Below are positions 53,479-63,937 of a stretch of DNA of 64,000 nt, in pieces (position 1 is the first letter of the stretch; each line of letters opens with the position of its first letter). The translations under genes were made by a program, and so were the position numbers. The DNA lies in assembly GCA_028284665.1 (NCBI GenBank), contig JANQRG010000007.1, forward strand, positions 61,838-125,837, written 5' to 3'. The notes below the pieces were generated by a model, which saw nothing but the letters and a program-made list of their open reading frames with translations, ran no database searches and was not told the DNA's origin. This stretch comes from Croceivirga sp. (GTDB taxonomy: Bacteria; Bacteroidota; Bacteroidia; Flavobacteriales; Flavobacteriaceae).

Positions 53479-53861
53479 GTTTTGAAAATTATCTCATTGA
53501 TGACGTTTGGAGCATTGGTAGTAAAGCCAGGGTCGTACTACCAATGTGTAATTCTTAGTTCAACCCGCCTGGAACCTTTCATCCAAACACCATTTCCAAT
53601 ATTTGTGTGCGAAAAGTAAGACCTCTACAATAAGGACACCTCCTTATTTCAAAAATCTGTAGACAAAAAGTGTAAAGACGTATCGCAGTCATGCAACACC
53701 AAAGAATTGGCTTGGAACAAGATAATTCCTTGTAAATACAAAAGTTAAATCATCTCCTTATTTCAAAAATCAGAAGTTATAAATTCATGAAGATGTGGTT
53801 GTTTTCTATTGATTTGTGCCAATTTAAAAACGTAAACATTTTACCCCAATAGTTCGAGTGT
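53479..53861. other. Intergenic region with an 18-bp direct repeat
   Basis: CTCCTTATTTCAAAAATC occurs at 53640-53657 and 53754-53771, same orientation, 114 bp apart. The rest shows no gene. The repeats lie 90-220 bp before the serine hydrolase start and could be regulator sites for it or for the divergent YD-repeat gene. Confidence 0.5.
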
Positions 53862-55241
53862 ATGAAAGCTGTCCGATGTTATTTTGCAGTACTGTTTCTC
53901 AGTTTTTGTTTGTGCTGTCAGGGGCAAAAAGGAAAACATACTGGTTCTTTTAACGAACTTGCCCGTTTTGTGCAAAGCGAGATTAAGGAAGGTAATGGTC
54001 CCGGGGCAGCCATAGCAGTCAGCATGGAAGGCGAAACATACACCAAAGGTTTTGGTGTAAAAAACACTGCTACTAACGAAAGCGTCGATATTACTTCCTT
54101 TTTTTTGATTGCTTCAACGGCTAAGGTTTTCACCGCCTACGCTATTCTTAAGCTTCAGGAACAAGGGAAGTTGGAATTACACGACAAGATCTCCCTTCAT
54201 ATAGAAGACATTCATCCCACCTTAGCCAATATCACGATACATCAACTTATATCCCATACCGGCGGGCTGGAAGATATTGTAGAGCACGAAGGTCCTGCGG
54301 GAATATCGCGTCATCTACATTATGCCGGAAAACTGGATGGTGCTATGAAATTTACTGAACCGGGGTTGGTTTTTAGTTACTCGAATCCGGGATATAACAT
54401 TTTGGGCGGCCTTATCGAAAAGATCACGGGAAAGAATTTCAACAGTGCCATGAGAGATTTGGTATTTAATGACTTCCGGATGTTGGCTACCACGTATAGA
54501 ATTGATGAATTGAATTCGGATCAAGTGGCCATGGGACATCTTAGATCCGGGCAAGATACTCTACATCCTATGGACAAGATCCAGGACAATGCGGAGGAGA
54601 GAGCATCCGGATTCGCCTTTACCAACGTTGCAGAGATCAATCCCTTTTTACAATGGTTTCTAGATGATCAACCGCATCATCCGGAAATACGAAGAAATAT
54701 GCTAACCGCTACAGCGAATTACGAAATGACGGGATCCGACTGGCAATATGGTTATGGCTTGTTCCATTCCAGACATTGTAACTTTAGGGCCATTTGGCAT
54801 TCAGGGGGCGTTCCGGGGTATCGGGCCAATTTTTTAATGATCCCCGATAAGAAATTCTCTATTGCCATTTATACTAATGGCCCCAAATTGAACCGTTGGG
54901 AAATCATAAACAAAGCCACTGAAATCTTTTTAGCTACCACTTGCGACAATACTTCCGAAAACAATGAGGGTTTGAGTGATTTTTCGGAAGAAGAACAACA
55001 TCAATTGGTGGGTGATTATTCACAGCGCATTGGGGCAAAAATCAAAATATTCACCGACCCACAAGGTAAGCTTATTTTACAGAGGGATACTCAGCAATTC
55101 CAGGCAAAAAAAGACAAGAAAGGGAGAATTGTGGCACTGGAGAATGGCAAGGAGGTGGGAACCTATAGTATTGCAAAAGATGATGACGATCAAGTTCGGT
55201 TCCTACAAAACTGGGTGAGAGCTTATCCAAAACTAAATTAG
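53862..55241 (+). CDS. Serine hydrolase, class C beta-lactamase-like fold
   Basis: 459 residues with a signal peptide (…FLCCQGQ). The catalytic SxxK motif is STAK with Ser85 and Lys88, the YxN motif is Tyr173-Ser-Asn175 in FSYSNPGYN, and the third motif is HSGG (WHSGGVPGY). A C-terminal region of ~100 residues after the catalytic domain (HQLVGDYSQRIGAKI) is a lipocalin-like DUF3471-type extension common in this family. Members include peptidases, esterases and lactamase-like proteins; no substrate is assigned. Periplasmic or surface. Confidence 0.92.
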   Translation: MKAVRCYFAVLFLSFCLCCQGQKGKHTGSFNELARFVQSEIKEGNGPGAAIAVSMEGETYTKGFGVKNTATNESVDITSFFLIASTAKVFTAYAILKLQEQGKLELHDKISLHIEDIHPTLANITIHQLISHTGGLEDIVEHEGPAGISRHLHYAGKLDGAMKFTEPGLVFSYSNPGYNILGGLIEKITGKNFNSAMRDLVFNDFRMLATTYRIDELNSDQVAMGHLRSGQDTLHPMDKIQDNAEERASGFAFTNVAEINPFLQWFLDDQPHHPEIRRNMLTATANYEMTGSDWQYGYGLFHSRHCNFRAIWHSGGVPGYRANFLMIPDKKFSIAIYTNGPKLNRWEIINKATEIFLATTCDNTSENNEGLSDFSEEEQHQLVGDYSQRIGAKIKIFTDPQGKLILQRDTQQFQAKKDKKGRIVALENGKEVGTYSIAKDDDDQVRFLQNWVRAYPKLN

Positions 55242-55303
55242 TCACGATGCTTTTAAACGTATGGACGCTTATCATCACAGATTAATCATAAGTTTGTAGC
55301 CTC

Positions 55304-55606
55304 GTGAAACTCCCATTAAAAAAGCTGTATGTAGTATTGATTACCGTTTTGGTACTCATCAAAGTCTCTGCATTTCATGTCTATGAGGATCATGATTCCC
55401 ATGATGAGAATACCCACCACTGCGAGCTATGTCTTTTGATGATTGAATGCCAGCAATCGGAAACCGTAACCCCATGCCTTGTAGGGTTGAGTGAAATTGA
55501 TGATTTCAGTATCCCTAAGTCAAAATTATTTTTCCGAAGCCCTCAGGTATTCAAAAGTCCCTTGGCGCCAGAGTATTGTACAAGGCCACCACCTTCCCTA
55601 CTTTAA
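55304..55606 (+). CDS. Small His/Cys-rich membrane-anchored or secreted protein
   Basis: 100 residues. A hydrophobic N-terminal segment (LYVVLITVLVLIKVSAF) acts as signal or anchor. Next comes a metal-ligand-rich stretch: HVYEDHDSHDENTHHCELC, with five His and a CxxC-like HHCELC motif, then IECQ and TPC. Such small proteins often stand next to metal or siderophore receptors in Flavobacteriia. The DUF3526 permeases and the siderophore-type receptor follow on the same strand, so a role in metal handling is plausible. No family name recognised. Confidence 0.65.
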   Translation: MKLPLKKLYVVLITVLVLIKVSAFHVYEDHDSHDENTHHCELCLLMIECQQSETVTPCLVGLSEIDDFSIPKSKLFFRSPQVFKSPLAPEYCTRPPPSLL

Positions 55607-55775
55607 TCATCCTGTATCTGTTAAAATAAGAAACCCGAAGATTTCATTACCTGGGAGATTCATCTTCTCAGGTGAGCGAATCATGCAATACACTCTTAAC
55701 AAACCCGGGTAAAAGCTTCCGGGCCAAAGAGGATATCCAGATGTAACAGCCATAATTAAGTATCCCGGATATTTT

Positions 55776-55902
55776 GAATCGTTGCGATTAGCTATAGCAC
55801 ATTGGAATCATAAGACAAGGGGTTTTGCTGGAAAGCCTGAAGACCAATGCAATTACACTGCCCGAGTTGGAAAAACTCTACGTACGACACATGATTGATT
55901 AG
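55776..55902 (+). pseudogene. ABC-transporter ATPase remnant (C-terminal fragment)
   Basis: Two overlapping frames together read like the end of an ABC ATPase: ESLRLAIAH in one frame (55776-55802), then, after a one-base shift, HIGIIRQGVLLESLKTNAIT and LPELEKLYVRHMID in another (55798-55902), ending at TAG. HxGII…G and a terminal LE(K/D)LYVRH are the typical post-H-loop and C-terminal parts of ABC-2-type ATPases. Walker A, the signature and Walker B are absent. The stop is 2 bp before the first DUF3526 permease start, exactly where the partner ATPase gene normally stands. Confidence 0.6.
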
Positions 55903-55904
55903 CC

Positions 55905-57317
55905 ATGATTTTACACATTGCCAAACACGAGTTAAGAAGATATTACAGGGATGGTCGTTCCAAAACCTTGATAGCCATAGTAATTCTAATATCAATGGGG
56001 ACTCTGGTTTTAAGTACCAGGGAGTATCAATTAGCCCGACAGCAATTCACTGAAAATCAACGTCAGGCAAGACTTAATTGGGAAAGACAAACTGAAAAGG
56101 ATCCCCACGATGCAGCACATGATGGCACCTATGTTATTAAGCCGTTGTATCCCCTTGCCATGCTAGATAAAGGCATACAACAATATGCTGGCAAAGTGAT
56201 CCATTTGGGTGCCCATGAACGCAAACAAAGTAGTTTGAATGCTTCCAAGGACCATTCAGAAATGTTTCGCTTTGGCGAATTGACACCAAGTTTTGTTTTG
56301 TTGTACATTTTTCCGCTATTGTTGATATTTCTTGGTTACAACACCTTTACGGAAGAAAAGGAACGGCAGACCCTTCGATTGTTACTTGTACAGGGCGTCT
56401 CAGTAAGACAGCTCACCCTGGGGAAATGGCTGGCCCTTAGCCTTCAATTGTTATTGCTATCGCTCTTGTTCTTCGTAACTATGGTAGTATGCTATGCAGT
56501 ATCAAAACACGAAATAGCAGTGTCACTTTCTGATTGGATAGGTTTTATGGGTATATACTTTTCCTATGCAGTCGTTTTTACCAACCTGGTGATTCTTGTA
56601 TCAGCAAAAGCAAAATCTTCCGGCATTTCATTGACCATTTCATTGTCTCTCTGGATTCTTATTACGTTGATCATCCCTAAGCTTTCCACCAATGTTGCTG
56701 GGGATCTGCACCCCTTCCCCACCCTTCAAACATTTCGAGACAATATCAATGAAGACCAGCGAAACGGATTGAACGGACACAACTTCTGGAACGAAGCAGC
56801 ACAGGATTTTCAAAAGAAAGTGCTTCAGGAATACGGCGTAAAAACGATTGAGGAATTGCCTGTGGCATATGGCGGATTGTTATTGGCCGAAGGTGAAAAA
56901 TACGAATCTGAGATCTATACCAAACATTTTAACGCATTGAGAAATCAGTATGGTAAACAGCAGAATGTATATCGTTTAAGTTCCGTATTGTCTCCTTTTA
57001 TGCCTGTTCGGTTTGTTTCAATGGCGTTGGCCCGTACGGACTATGGCTTTCAATGGCATTATGAAGATGAGGCGGAAAAATACCGCGTGGCATTTAACAC
57101 GGCACTCAATATGAACATTGCCGAAAATGCCAAAGGCATTGATGGCTACAAGGCCAAAACCAGCCTATGGACCGCTATTCCGCAATTTGACTACCAATGG
57201 CAATCCACCAAGGGTATTTTGAAGGATCATCTTCCGGAATACACAATAATTGTTGTATGGGTCACCTTTAGTTTTTTGGCCATGGTTTTGGCCAGTTCAA
57301 AAATAGTAGTGGTATGA
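55905..57317 (+). CDS. DUF3526 ABC-2-type permease 1
   Basis: 470 residues. A cytoplasmic start (MILHIAKHELRRYYRDGRSK) leads into helix 1, then a ~100-residue extracytoplasmic loop, five helices (FVLLYIFPLLLIFLGYN, then TFTEEKERQTLRLLL, the coupling segment) and a final helix at the C-terminus. DUF3526 proteins are permeases of ABC exporters or importers that occur in pairs with an ATPase and often with a TonB receptor. The stop overlaps the next permease start by 4 bp. The ATPase upstream is only a remnant, so the pair may be inactive or use a distant ATPase. Confidence 0.88.
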   Translation: MILHIAKHELRRYYRDGRSKTLIAIVILISMGTLVLSTREYQLARQQFTENQRQARLNWERQTEKDPHDAAHDGTYVIKPLYPLAMLDKGIQQYAGKVIHLGAHERKQSSLNASKDHSEMFRFGELTPSFVLLYIFPLLLIFLGYNTFTEEKERQTLRLLLVQGVSVRQLTLGKWLALSLQLLLLSLLFFVTMVVCYAVSKHEIAVSLSDWIGFMGIYFSYAVVFTNLVILVSAKAKSSGISLTISLSLWILITLIIPKLSTNVAGDLHPFPTLQTFRDNINEDQRNGLNGHNFWNEAAQDFQKKVLQEYGVKTIEELPVAYGGLLLAEGEKYESEIYTKHFNALRNQYGKQQNVYRLSSVLSPFMPVRFVSMALARTDYGFQWHYEDEAEKYRVAFNTALNMNIAENAKGIDGYKAKTSLWTAIPQFDYQWQSTKGILKDHLPEYTIIVVWVTFSFLAMVLASSKIVVV

Positions 57318-58765
57318 TCCCAAATAACAGTATTCGATTGATAACGGCAGAATTGCTTCAACTTTTTAGGGATCGTACATTCCTTGGGCTCATGTTACTA
57401 TTACTGGTACTGATGGCTTTAGCAACCTGGAACGCAGACGGCCATGTTACTGAAAAGCGGGAGCAGAACCTGGTCCAACAAGATATCGTATATCGCGCAG
57501 ATGTGGAGCTAATGGCCCAAATTGATTCACTTCATAATGGATTAGCCACCTATGAAAAAAGCTATACACTGCCTACGAGTGGGGTACGCCTCACGTATAA
57601 CAATCATCGATTGGCAAGGTTACCCTTTAAGGCTTTTTCACTCATAGCTATAGGCCAGGGAGATCTGTACGGTAACTATAAAAAGATTGTATTGTACTTC
57701 AAGGATTCGTACGAAATGAACTCAAAAGAGCTTGTGAGTCCCATTGAACAACTCTTCGGCCAATTAGATCTTTCCTTTGTCTGGGTATTTCTTCTGCCTT
57801 TGATCATTATACTGGTTTCCTTTAATATTCTTTCCTTAGAGCGGGAGACCGGTCGGCTCCCACTTATTGCCGCTCAACCCATCAAGATATGGCAATGGTT
57901 ATTGATGAAAATCGGTATCCGGTTTTTGACTATTTGTGGTCTTCTCCTGCTTTTCACTTTTGCCCTGCTAACGGTTTTCGGGATTCCTGTATGGGAGCAT
58001 ATTTCCTTATTTGGCCAATTGATCCTGGTCTTAGTGTTCTACATGGCGTTCTGGTTCTTTTTTGGCTTTGCGGTGAACCTGGCGGGGTACTCTTCAGGCA
58101 AAAGTCTTATTATCCTTACCGGGATATGGGTATTATTTGTTTTTCTGATACCCTCAATCGTAAACCAGTTGGGCAAAGAACTACACCCCATACCTTCCCG
58201 GTTAGCACTGGTCAATAACCATCAGGCTGCTTACAATGCGATTGAAAGCGATCTGGATAAGGAAATGGAAGCCTTATACCGTCTTCACCCGGACTGGTAT
58301 TCCGAAGACCCTGTTACCAAAGACATGTCTAACTCCACAGGATGGAATATTAATTATCTCGCCAAACAATACATTGCACAGCTAAAACATCAACCTGTAG
58401 CGGAGGCCTATGAGGCCCAGGTGGATTTGAAAAATGAGTGGTCGGGTGGTCTTAGGGTGCTATCGCCTGCCATGATCGTACAAAGGGCATTAGCCCATAT
58501 GGCTGGCACCTCTACACAATACTACAGAAGCTTTTTAAAACAGGCCCAGGAATATGCAAATACCTACCGCCAGTACGTATTTAAGCGGCTTTTCACCAAC
58601 CATGCCTTTACCGTTGATGAAATCAAAAATCTTTCAAAATTCAAGTTTGATGAACAGCGGGTGTCCGGCACATTTGCCAATGACCTCCTTGCATTACTAT
58701 TGTATCTGTGTGCATTGGCAATCTTCATGCTTGTAATGATCCAAAAAAGGATAAAAATAAAATAA
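57314..58765 (+). CDS. DUF3526 ABC-2-type permease 2
   Basis: 483 residues, same architecture as permease 1: helix 1 near residue 20-40, a long extracytoplasmic loop (YRADVELMAQIDSLHNGL), then helices from ~150 with FNILSLERETGRLPLI as coupling segment, and a C-terminal helix. It overlaps permease 1 by 4 bp and is followed 6 bp later by the siderophore-type receptor, so all three form one operon. Likely the second half of a heterodimeric permease. Confidence 0.88.
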   Translation: MIPNNSIRLITAELLQLFRDRTFLGLMLLLLVLMALATWNADGHVTEKREQNLVQQDIVYRADVELMAQIDSLHNGLATYEKSYTLPTSGVRLTYNNHRLARLPFKAFSLIAIGQGDLYGNYKKIVLYFKDSYEMNSKELVSPIEQLFGQLDLSFVWVFLLPLIIILVSFNILSLERETGRLPLIAAQPIKIWQWLLMKIGIRFLTICGLLLLFTFALLTVFGIPVWEHISLFGQLILVLVFYMAFWFFFGFAVNLAGYSSGKSLIILTGIWVLFVFLIPSIVNQLGKELHPIPSRLALVNNHQAAYNAIESDLDKEMEALYRLHPDWYSEDPVTKDMSNSTGWNINYLAKQYIAQLKHQPVAEAYEAQVDLKNEWSGGLRVLSPAMIVQRALAHMAGTSTQYYRSFLKQAQEYANTYRQYVFKRLFTNHAFTVDEIKNLSKFKFDEQRVSGTFANDLLALLLYLCALAIFMLVMIQKRIKIK

Positions 58766-58771
58766 CCATAA

Positions 58772-61165
58772 ATGAAAATTAGAATGGCATATTACGGTTC
58801 AGCACCCCTAAAAACAGTGTTCATAGTACTCTGGGGGTTTACGCTGCAAATACTCACAGCCCAGGACACTGGTGTAATTTCCGGAAAAGTAACCGGCCCG
58901 GAAGGCAAACCTCAGGAAGGAGTACATCTTTTTTTGGCCCAAACCGGATTTGGCGCCAGTTCTGAAATCGATGGATTCTATGAAATAAAAGGTATCCCTG
59001 AGGGGAACTATTTATTGTCTATTTCCAAAATCGGTTATAGGGAACAGCAAATTCCTGTATCCATAGTGGCTGGAGAAACAACCACCATGGATATCGCATT
59101 GACACTATCTACTTTTCATCTGGACGACGTAGCTGTTTTTGGTCAGAAAAGAGCGACCATTTACGCTACACGAATAAATGCACCTCTCGAACAGACCCCC
59201 ATTTCGGTTAACATAGTTTCCAAAGAATTAATTGAACAACAACAGGTTATTTCCCTGGAAGACGCCCTTAAAAATGTGAGTGGTGTTTCCAAATTCGGTT
59301 CTTATGGCCTTAGCGACAATATCAACATTCGTGGCTTTGATATTGGCTTGGCAGGAGGGCCGGAAAACTATCGTGTCAATGGGATAATGTTAAGAACCCC
59401 TTATTCGGATTATGTAGAAGAGGTACAGGTGCTTAAAGGTCCGGCATCGATTCTTTACGGGGATGTGGAACCCGGAGGAATTGTCAATTACGTGACCAAA
59501 AAACCACTCGGCTATGAACATGCTTCCTTTGAGGTCAAGATTGGAGAATATGGCTTGTTACGACCATCCATTGATCTGGGAGGCCGATTAAACGAAAATC
59601 TTAGTTATCGCCTTAATACGGTGTATGAGACCTCTGATAGTTTTAGGAACGCGGTAATGAACAAACAATTTATGATAGCTCCCAGCCTTCGCTGGGACAT
59701 CAACGAAAAAACAGTGCTCGATCTTGATGCCTTGTTTATGAATAACAAAACAACCCTTGATTGGGGAACACCGGTATTCCTGCCGCTAGCAAGGGCCAAA
59801 CAATTGGACAACACCAATTTTTACGGATATCCCGATGGTACTTCTGAAGGAAACAATACCACTCTATCGGCTACTTTCACACATTTCTTTTCAGACAATT
59901 GGAAATTACGCAATGTAGCGGCTTACTCAAACCAACCCAGACTCTTGCATGATGTGTATCCGGTATACAATGAGGAAAACGATAATGTTGATTTCAGTTT
60001 TGGGGATTACCGGGAACGTAGCGAGACCACTACCTATTCCAACTTCCTGGACATTACTGGGAATCTACAAACTGGTGCTGTGCGTCACCGGCTTTTAGCT
60101 GGTTTTGACATTTCTCATATTACACGCCCGGTATCATCGAACTCTACTTTCCCCATTTCGCAAACTACGTCATTGAATAACCCTGTTTGGGAAGACACTG
60201 CACTAAGTACCGCCCCTGTTTTAGATGACGATATACAGCCATTTACTACACGGCTGGGCCTAAATTTCCAGGATTTGGTCGCATTGTTTGATGACAAACT
60301 TAACCTATTGCTTGGTGGGCGGTTCAGTCAGTTTACAACAGGAAGAAAGTTCAGAGGAGATGCGACAACTCCGGATGATTACTCGGACGAAAAGGAATCA
60401 CGATTCACGCCCCGGGTAGGTTTTACCTACGAAATTGTAGATGGGATTACTGCATATGGAAGTTATGCAGAATCTTTCAATTCAGTCATGTCCCAACCTG
60501 ATAGAGGATTGGATGATCCGGATCCTCTTTTAGGAAAGCAAATTGAATTCGGAACCAGGCTTTCACTGTTAAAAGACCGCTTTGGTGTTACGCTGTCCTA
60601 TTTTGATCTCAACCGTGAGAATGTACTGCAATTTGACATTATTGATCCCAATGGTAGTGTTTCCGATCCGAATAACTTTAGAGCTAATCAATCCGGTGAA
60701 CATAACAGCAGGGGGGTGGAATTGGATATCAACGGAAAAATCAAAGACAACTGGCAAGTATATGCCGCGTATTCCTACTTTAAAACAGAAGTTATAAGCG
60801 AGACCATTCAATCCGGCACTTCCGAACCTATCGATTTTACAGGTAAAGAATTGCCTAACAACCCCAACGCAAAACTTAGCCTCTGGACACATTATAAGCT
60901 CCAACGGGGTATTCCAGGCCTTTTTCTGGGCGGTGGTGTTTTTTATCAGGGGGATATGTTCGGAGATCGGTTAAACACCGATGAAAACATCATTGAAGCT
61001 TTTACCGGAGTAGACATATCCCTAGGTTATCAATACAAAAACCTTACGCTTCAGGTAAACATCAACAATGTTGGAAATGTAAACACCTTTCAGAGGTCCA
61101 TCTTTGATTCCTTTGTACCTCAGTTTCCGCGCCGAGTTATTACATCAATAGCCTATACGCTCTAA
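58772..61165 (+). CDS. TonB-dependent siderophore-type receptor
   Basis: 797 residues: signal (…LQILTAQ), carboxypeptidase-regulatory-like domain (~33-115; GKVTGPEGKPQEG), plug (~130-245; EQTPISVNIVSKELI, ISLEDALKNVSG, INIRGFDIG, VEVLKGPASILYGDVEPGG-like segment) and a barrel ending SIAYTL. The plug motif with GPASILYG and GGIVNYVTKKP is that of ferric-siderophore receptors. It imports an iron-chelate or related compound using TonB. It is in one operon with the two permeases. Confidence 0.92.
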   Translation: MKIRMAYYGSAPLKTVFIVLWGFTLQILTAQDTGVISGKVTGPEGKPQEGVHLFLAQTGFGASSEIDGFYEIKGIPEGNYLLSISKIGYREQQIPVSIVAGETTTMDIALTLSTFHLDDVAVFGQKRATIYATRINAPLEQTPISVNIVSKELIEQQQVISLEDALKNVSGVSKFGSYGLSDNINIRGFDIGLAGGPENYRVNGIMLRTPYSDYVEEVQVLKGPASILYGDVEPGGIVNYVTKKPLGYEHASFEVKIGEYGLLRPSIDLGGRLNENLSYRLNTVYETSDSFRNAVMNKQFMIAPSLRWDINEKTVLDLDALFMNNKTTLDWGTPVFLPLARAKQLDNTNFYGYPDGTSEGNNTTLSATFTHFFSDNWKLRNVAAYSNQPRLLHDVYPVYNEENDNVDFSFGDYRERSETTTYSNFLDITGNLQTGAVRHRLLAGFDISHITRPVSSNSTFPISQTTSLNNPVWEDTALSTAPVLDDDIQPFTTRLGLNFQDLVALFDDKLNLLLGGRFSQFTTGRKFRGDATTPDDYSDEKESRFTPRVGFTYEIVDGITAYGSYAESFNSVMSQPDRGLDDPDPLLGKQIEFGTRLSLLKDRFGVTLSYFDLNRENVLQFDIIDPNGSVSDPNNFRANQSGEHNSRGVELDINGKIKDNWQVYAAYSYFKTEVISETIQSGTSEPIDFTGKELPNNPNAKLSLWTHYKLQRGIPGLFLGGGVFYQGDMFGDRLNTDENIIEAFTGVDISLGYQYKNLTLQVNINNVGNVNTFQRSIFDSFVPQFPRRVITSIAYTL

Positions 61166-61229
61166 TCGTTGAAAGTAAAACCTTTTCTTAACAGCTTTTG
61201 AAGTTTGCAAACATCATTGGTAGTGCCAT

Positions 61230-63473
61230 TTATGTTACGGGGACGCCTTCCGGTGTATCATACAAATCCTGTTGGGTTACCGGTATTTTCCGAATTCGTT
61301 TTCCCGATGCGTTAAAAATGGCATTTAGAACCGCAGGAGCCAATGGCGGTACTCCGGGTTCTCCCAGTCCACACGGACGTTCATCACTCTCAATAAAAAT
61401 AACTTCAATTTCCGGCAACTCATCCATGCGAATGACCTTGTTGTTGTGGAAATTACTGCGTTGTACAACACCATTTTCCACTTCTACACCTCCATATTTC
61501 ACGGCGGATAGGGCCCAGATAATTGAGCCTTCAATTTGCCCCCTTCCAAAGTGGGGGTTTATGACCAAGCCGCAATGCACAATGGCCGTTACTTTATCCA
61601 CTATAAACCCGAATTCATCATCCATGGTAACCTCTGCAATTTGGGCGCAGACCGTAGGGCCAAAATTATGTATGGCAAATCCCCGTCCCTTTCCTTCCGG
61701 ACTTTCCGTTGACCACAAACCGTGCTCTTTAATGTAAAATAGGATATCCAATTGTCGTTGCCGTATCAATTTCTTTCTTGGCAACCTGTATTTGATAACC
61801 CATTCAGGCATGTCCTTGGGATCTCCCCAATCCACTTCATTGCTTAATAACTCGATGCGATAGTCCAAAGGGTCTTTATGGAGTTCGTTGGCCAGTTCGT
61901 CCACAAAACATTCCTTTGACACCGCAGCTAAATGCTCCCCAACCGCTCGCCAGGCACCCTCGAGTAGTAGGGTGGGTACTATGGAACGGTAACATCGTAT
62001 ATTGGGAAAAGCATAGTAGTGGTCCCATGTATCGGACCATGTTACATACTCCACCGTACTTACGGCTCTATTCTCCACACCAATGACGGATTTTTCCGGA
62101 GTGATAACAGCTTTTAGATAATTTTTTAGGAAGGGCTGAAAATGATCGTTTCTAATCTCGTCCTCCCTTGTCCACGTTAGTTTGACGGGCTTCTTGATCT
62201 TTCTTGAAACGAATGCCGCTTCTATCGAGGTATCTGAATGAAAACGCCTGCCAAAGGACCCTCCTGAGATCAAATTGTGTATACGTACCTTTTCTCTTGG
62301 CAGTTGTAAACTTTTAGCAACTTCTCCAATGGTTCGTTCCTCATCTTGCGTCCCCACCCAAAGCTCACAGAAATCATTGTTAAAATGAGCAGTGGCATTC
62401 AGCGGTTCCATAAGGGCATGGGCCTGATAAGGACTGTCGTACTCCATTTCCAAAACCGTGTTGTTTCTGTTGGCCAACCCTTCTTCAATAGTTCCGAGAT
62501 CCACGCTCATCAGATCAGGTGTATCTTTTACAGCCGCCATATCAGCTTGTAAAGAAGCGATACTTCTGGAGCCATTTTCACCCCCATCCCATTCAACCCT
62601 TAGGAGCTTTCTAGCTTTAAATGCCGTCCAGGTAGATGTCGCAACCACCACAACGCCTTCATCCACATAGCCCAATACAGGATTCAATTCGGTCCTGACC
62701 TCCTCAGATAATACAAAGGGGAAAACATCCAGGACACCCTCCTGTCTTTTCGCTTCGGTAGCATCGTATGTTTTGAGTTTGCCTTTGTAAATTGGGCATT
62801 TTTCTATTGAAGCATAGACCATCCCCGGAATATCTATGTCTATTCCATAGGTTGCCTTTCCGGAAATGACATCTTTGGTAATTCGATTTTTAATAGGCTT
62901 ACCGATATACCGGTATTCTTCCGGTTGTTTTACGGTAACTTCGTTTGGGATCGGCAATTGAGAAGCTGCCTCCGCCAGTGCACCAAACTCCACTTTTTCG
63001 TTTGTCACCAGATTGGTGATGAAACTGTTCTTTACCTCCAATACTATCGGATCCACACTCCATTTATTGGCTGCTGCCCGCTTCAACAGTTCCTTTGCGG
63101 TAGCACCTGCCATACGAATGGAATCCCAGGTCCTGGAAATAGAGCCACTACCCCCGGTAGTACCCATTTCATGCCAGGTATATTTTGGGCTGTATTCCAC
63201 TTGTTTGATCTTTACCTTTGCCCAATCTGCATCCAGTTCATCGGCTATGATCGTAGGAATGGAAGTCCCGGTACCCTGTCCCATTTCATGCTTTGTAAGC
63301 ATGACGGTAATCTCACCGTTCGTATCAATGCTGATGAAATTGTTGAATTCAACTTCTTTGCCCTCCGGATTGACCGCATTCAATGTACCGTAGGTTGGAA
63401 GGCCAAGAGATATGATCAACCCACCCCCGGCTTTACCACTTACCTTTAAAAAATTCCTTCTCGAGATGTTCAT
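61230..63473 (-). CDS. Molybdopterin-binding subunit, isoquinoline 1-oxidoreductase-like
   Basis: 747 residues, fitting the single-chain large subunit of isoquinoline 1-oxidoreductase (IorB) type enzymes. The N-terminus [10 protein letters not shown] is a Tat-like export signal. Further motifs: [32 protein letters not shown] and [13 protein letters not shown], the last carrying the catalytic Glu of the xanthine-oxidase family. These enzymes hydroxylate N-heterocycles or oxidise aldehydes, passing electrons through the 2Fe-2S subunit to a cytochrome. It overlaps the 2Fe-2S gene by 4 bp. The substrate is unknown. Confidence 0.9.
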   Translation of the reverse strand: MNISRRNFLKVSGKAGGGLIISLGLPTYGTLNAVNPEGKEVEFNNFISIDTNGEITVMLTKHEMGQGTGTSIPTIIADELDADWAKVKIKQVEYSPKYTWHEMGTTGGSGSISRTWDSIRMAGATAKELLKRAAANKWSVDPIVLEVKNSFITNLVTNEKVEFGALAEAASQLPIPNEVTVKQPEEYRYIGKPIKNRITKDVISGKATYGIDIDIPGMVYASIEKCPIYKGKLKTYDATEAKRQEGVLDVFPFVLSEEVRTELNPVLGYVDEGVVVVATSTWTAFKARKLLRVEWDGGENGSRSIASLQADMAAVKDTPDLMSVDLGTIEEGLANRNNTVLEMEYDSPYQAHALMEPLNATAHFNNDFCELWVGTQDEERTIGEVAKSLQLPREKVRIHNLISGGSFGRRFHSDTSIEAAFVSRKIKKPVKLTWTREDEIRNDHFQPFLKNYLKAVITPEKSVIGVENRAVSTVEYVTWSDTWDHYYAFPNIRCYRSIVPTLLLEGAWRAVGEHLAAVSKECFVDELANELHKDPLDYRIELLSNEVDWGDPKDMPEWVIKYRLPRKKLIRQRQLDILFYIKEHGLWSTESPEGKGRGFAIHNFGPTVCAQIAEVTMDDEFGFIVDKVTAIVHCGLVINPHFGRGQIEGSIIWALSAVKYGGVEVENGVVQRSNFHNNKVIRMDELPEIEVIFIESDERPCGLGEPGVPPLAPAVLNAIFNASGKRIRKIPVTQQDLYDTPEGVPVT

Positions 63474-63934
63474 GGTTCCATGTTTTTAACCGCTATTTTG
63501 ATAGCATTGCGAATTCTGGAATACGTTCCACAACGGCAGATATTCCCCTTCATCGCTCTATTGATGTCTTCCTCTGTGGGATTCGGATTGCGCTCCAGAA
63601 GTGCTGCAGCAGTCATGATCTGGCCTGAATGACAATAACCGCATTGTGGCACATCTTCTTCTTCCCAGGCCATTTGAACCGGGTGGTCAGCCTTTTTTGA
63701 CAAACCCTCAATGGTGATAACAGATTTGTTTTTTAAGCTTTCAATGGGAATGCAACAGGACCTCATGGGGAGATGGTCAATATGTACAGTACAAGCCCCA
63801 CATTGCCCAATACCACAGCCGTATTTTGTTCCATATAACTTCAATGCATCCCTCAAAACCCAAAGTAGTGGCGTATCGGGGGCAACATCAACAGAATAGG
63901 TCCTGTCATTTACTTTTAATGAATAGTTTGCCAT
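63470..63934 (-). CDS. 2Fe-2S subunit, isoquinoline 1-oxidoreductase-like
   Basis: 154 residues from the Met at 63934 (a second Met one codon earlier also fits). N-terminal plant-type ferredoxin domain: [14 protein letters not shown] supplies Cys of the first cluster, with one more Cys in MRSCCIP; the C-terminal helical domain has [12 protein letters not shown] and [11 protein letters not shown] for the second cluster. This is the usual two-cluster small subunit that wires the Mo site to an acceptor. Translationally coupled to the large subunit. Confidence 0.93.
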   Translation of the reverse strand: MANYSLKVNDRTYSVDVAPDTPLLWVLRDALKLYGTKYGCGIGQCGACTVHIDHLPMRSCCIPIESLKNKSVITIEGLSKKADHPVQMAWEEEDVPQCGYCHSGQIMTAAALLERNPNPTEEDINRAMKGNICRCGTYSRIRNAIKIAVKNMEP

Positions 63935-63937
63935 CAT

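Noticed and set aside
53862..55241. True beta-lactamase resistance gene
   Set aside because: SxxK, YxN and HSGG motifs fit the broad class C-like hydrolase family, the third motif is not KTG, and a C-terminal lipocalin-like region is present; resistance cannot be claimed.
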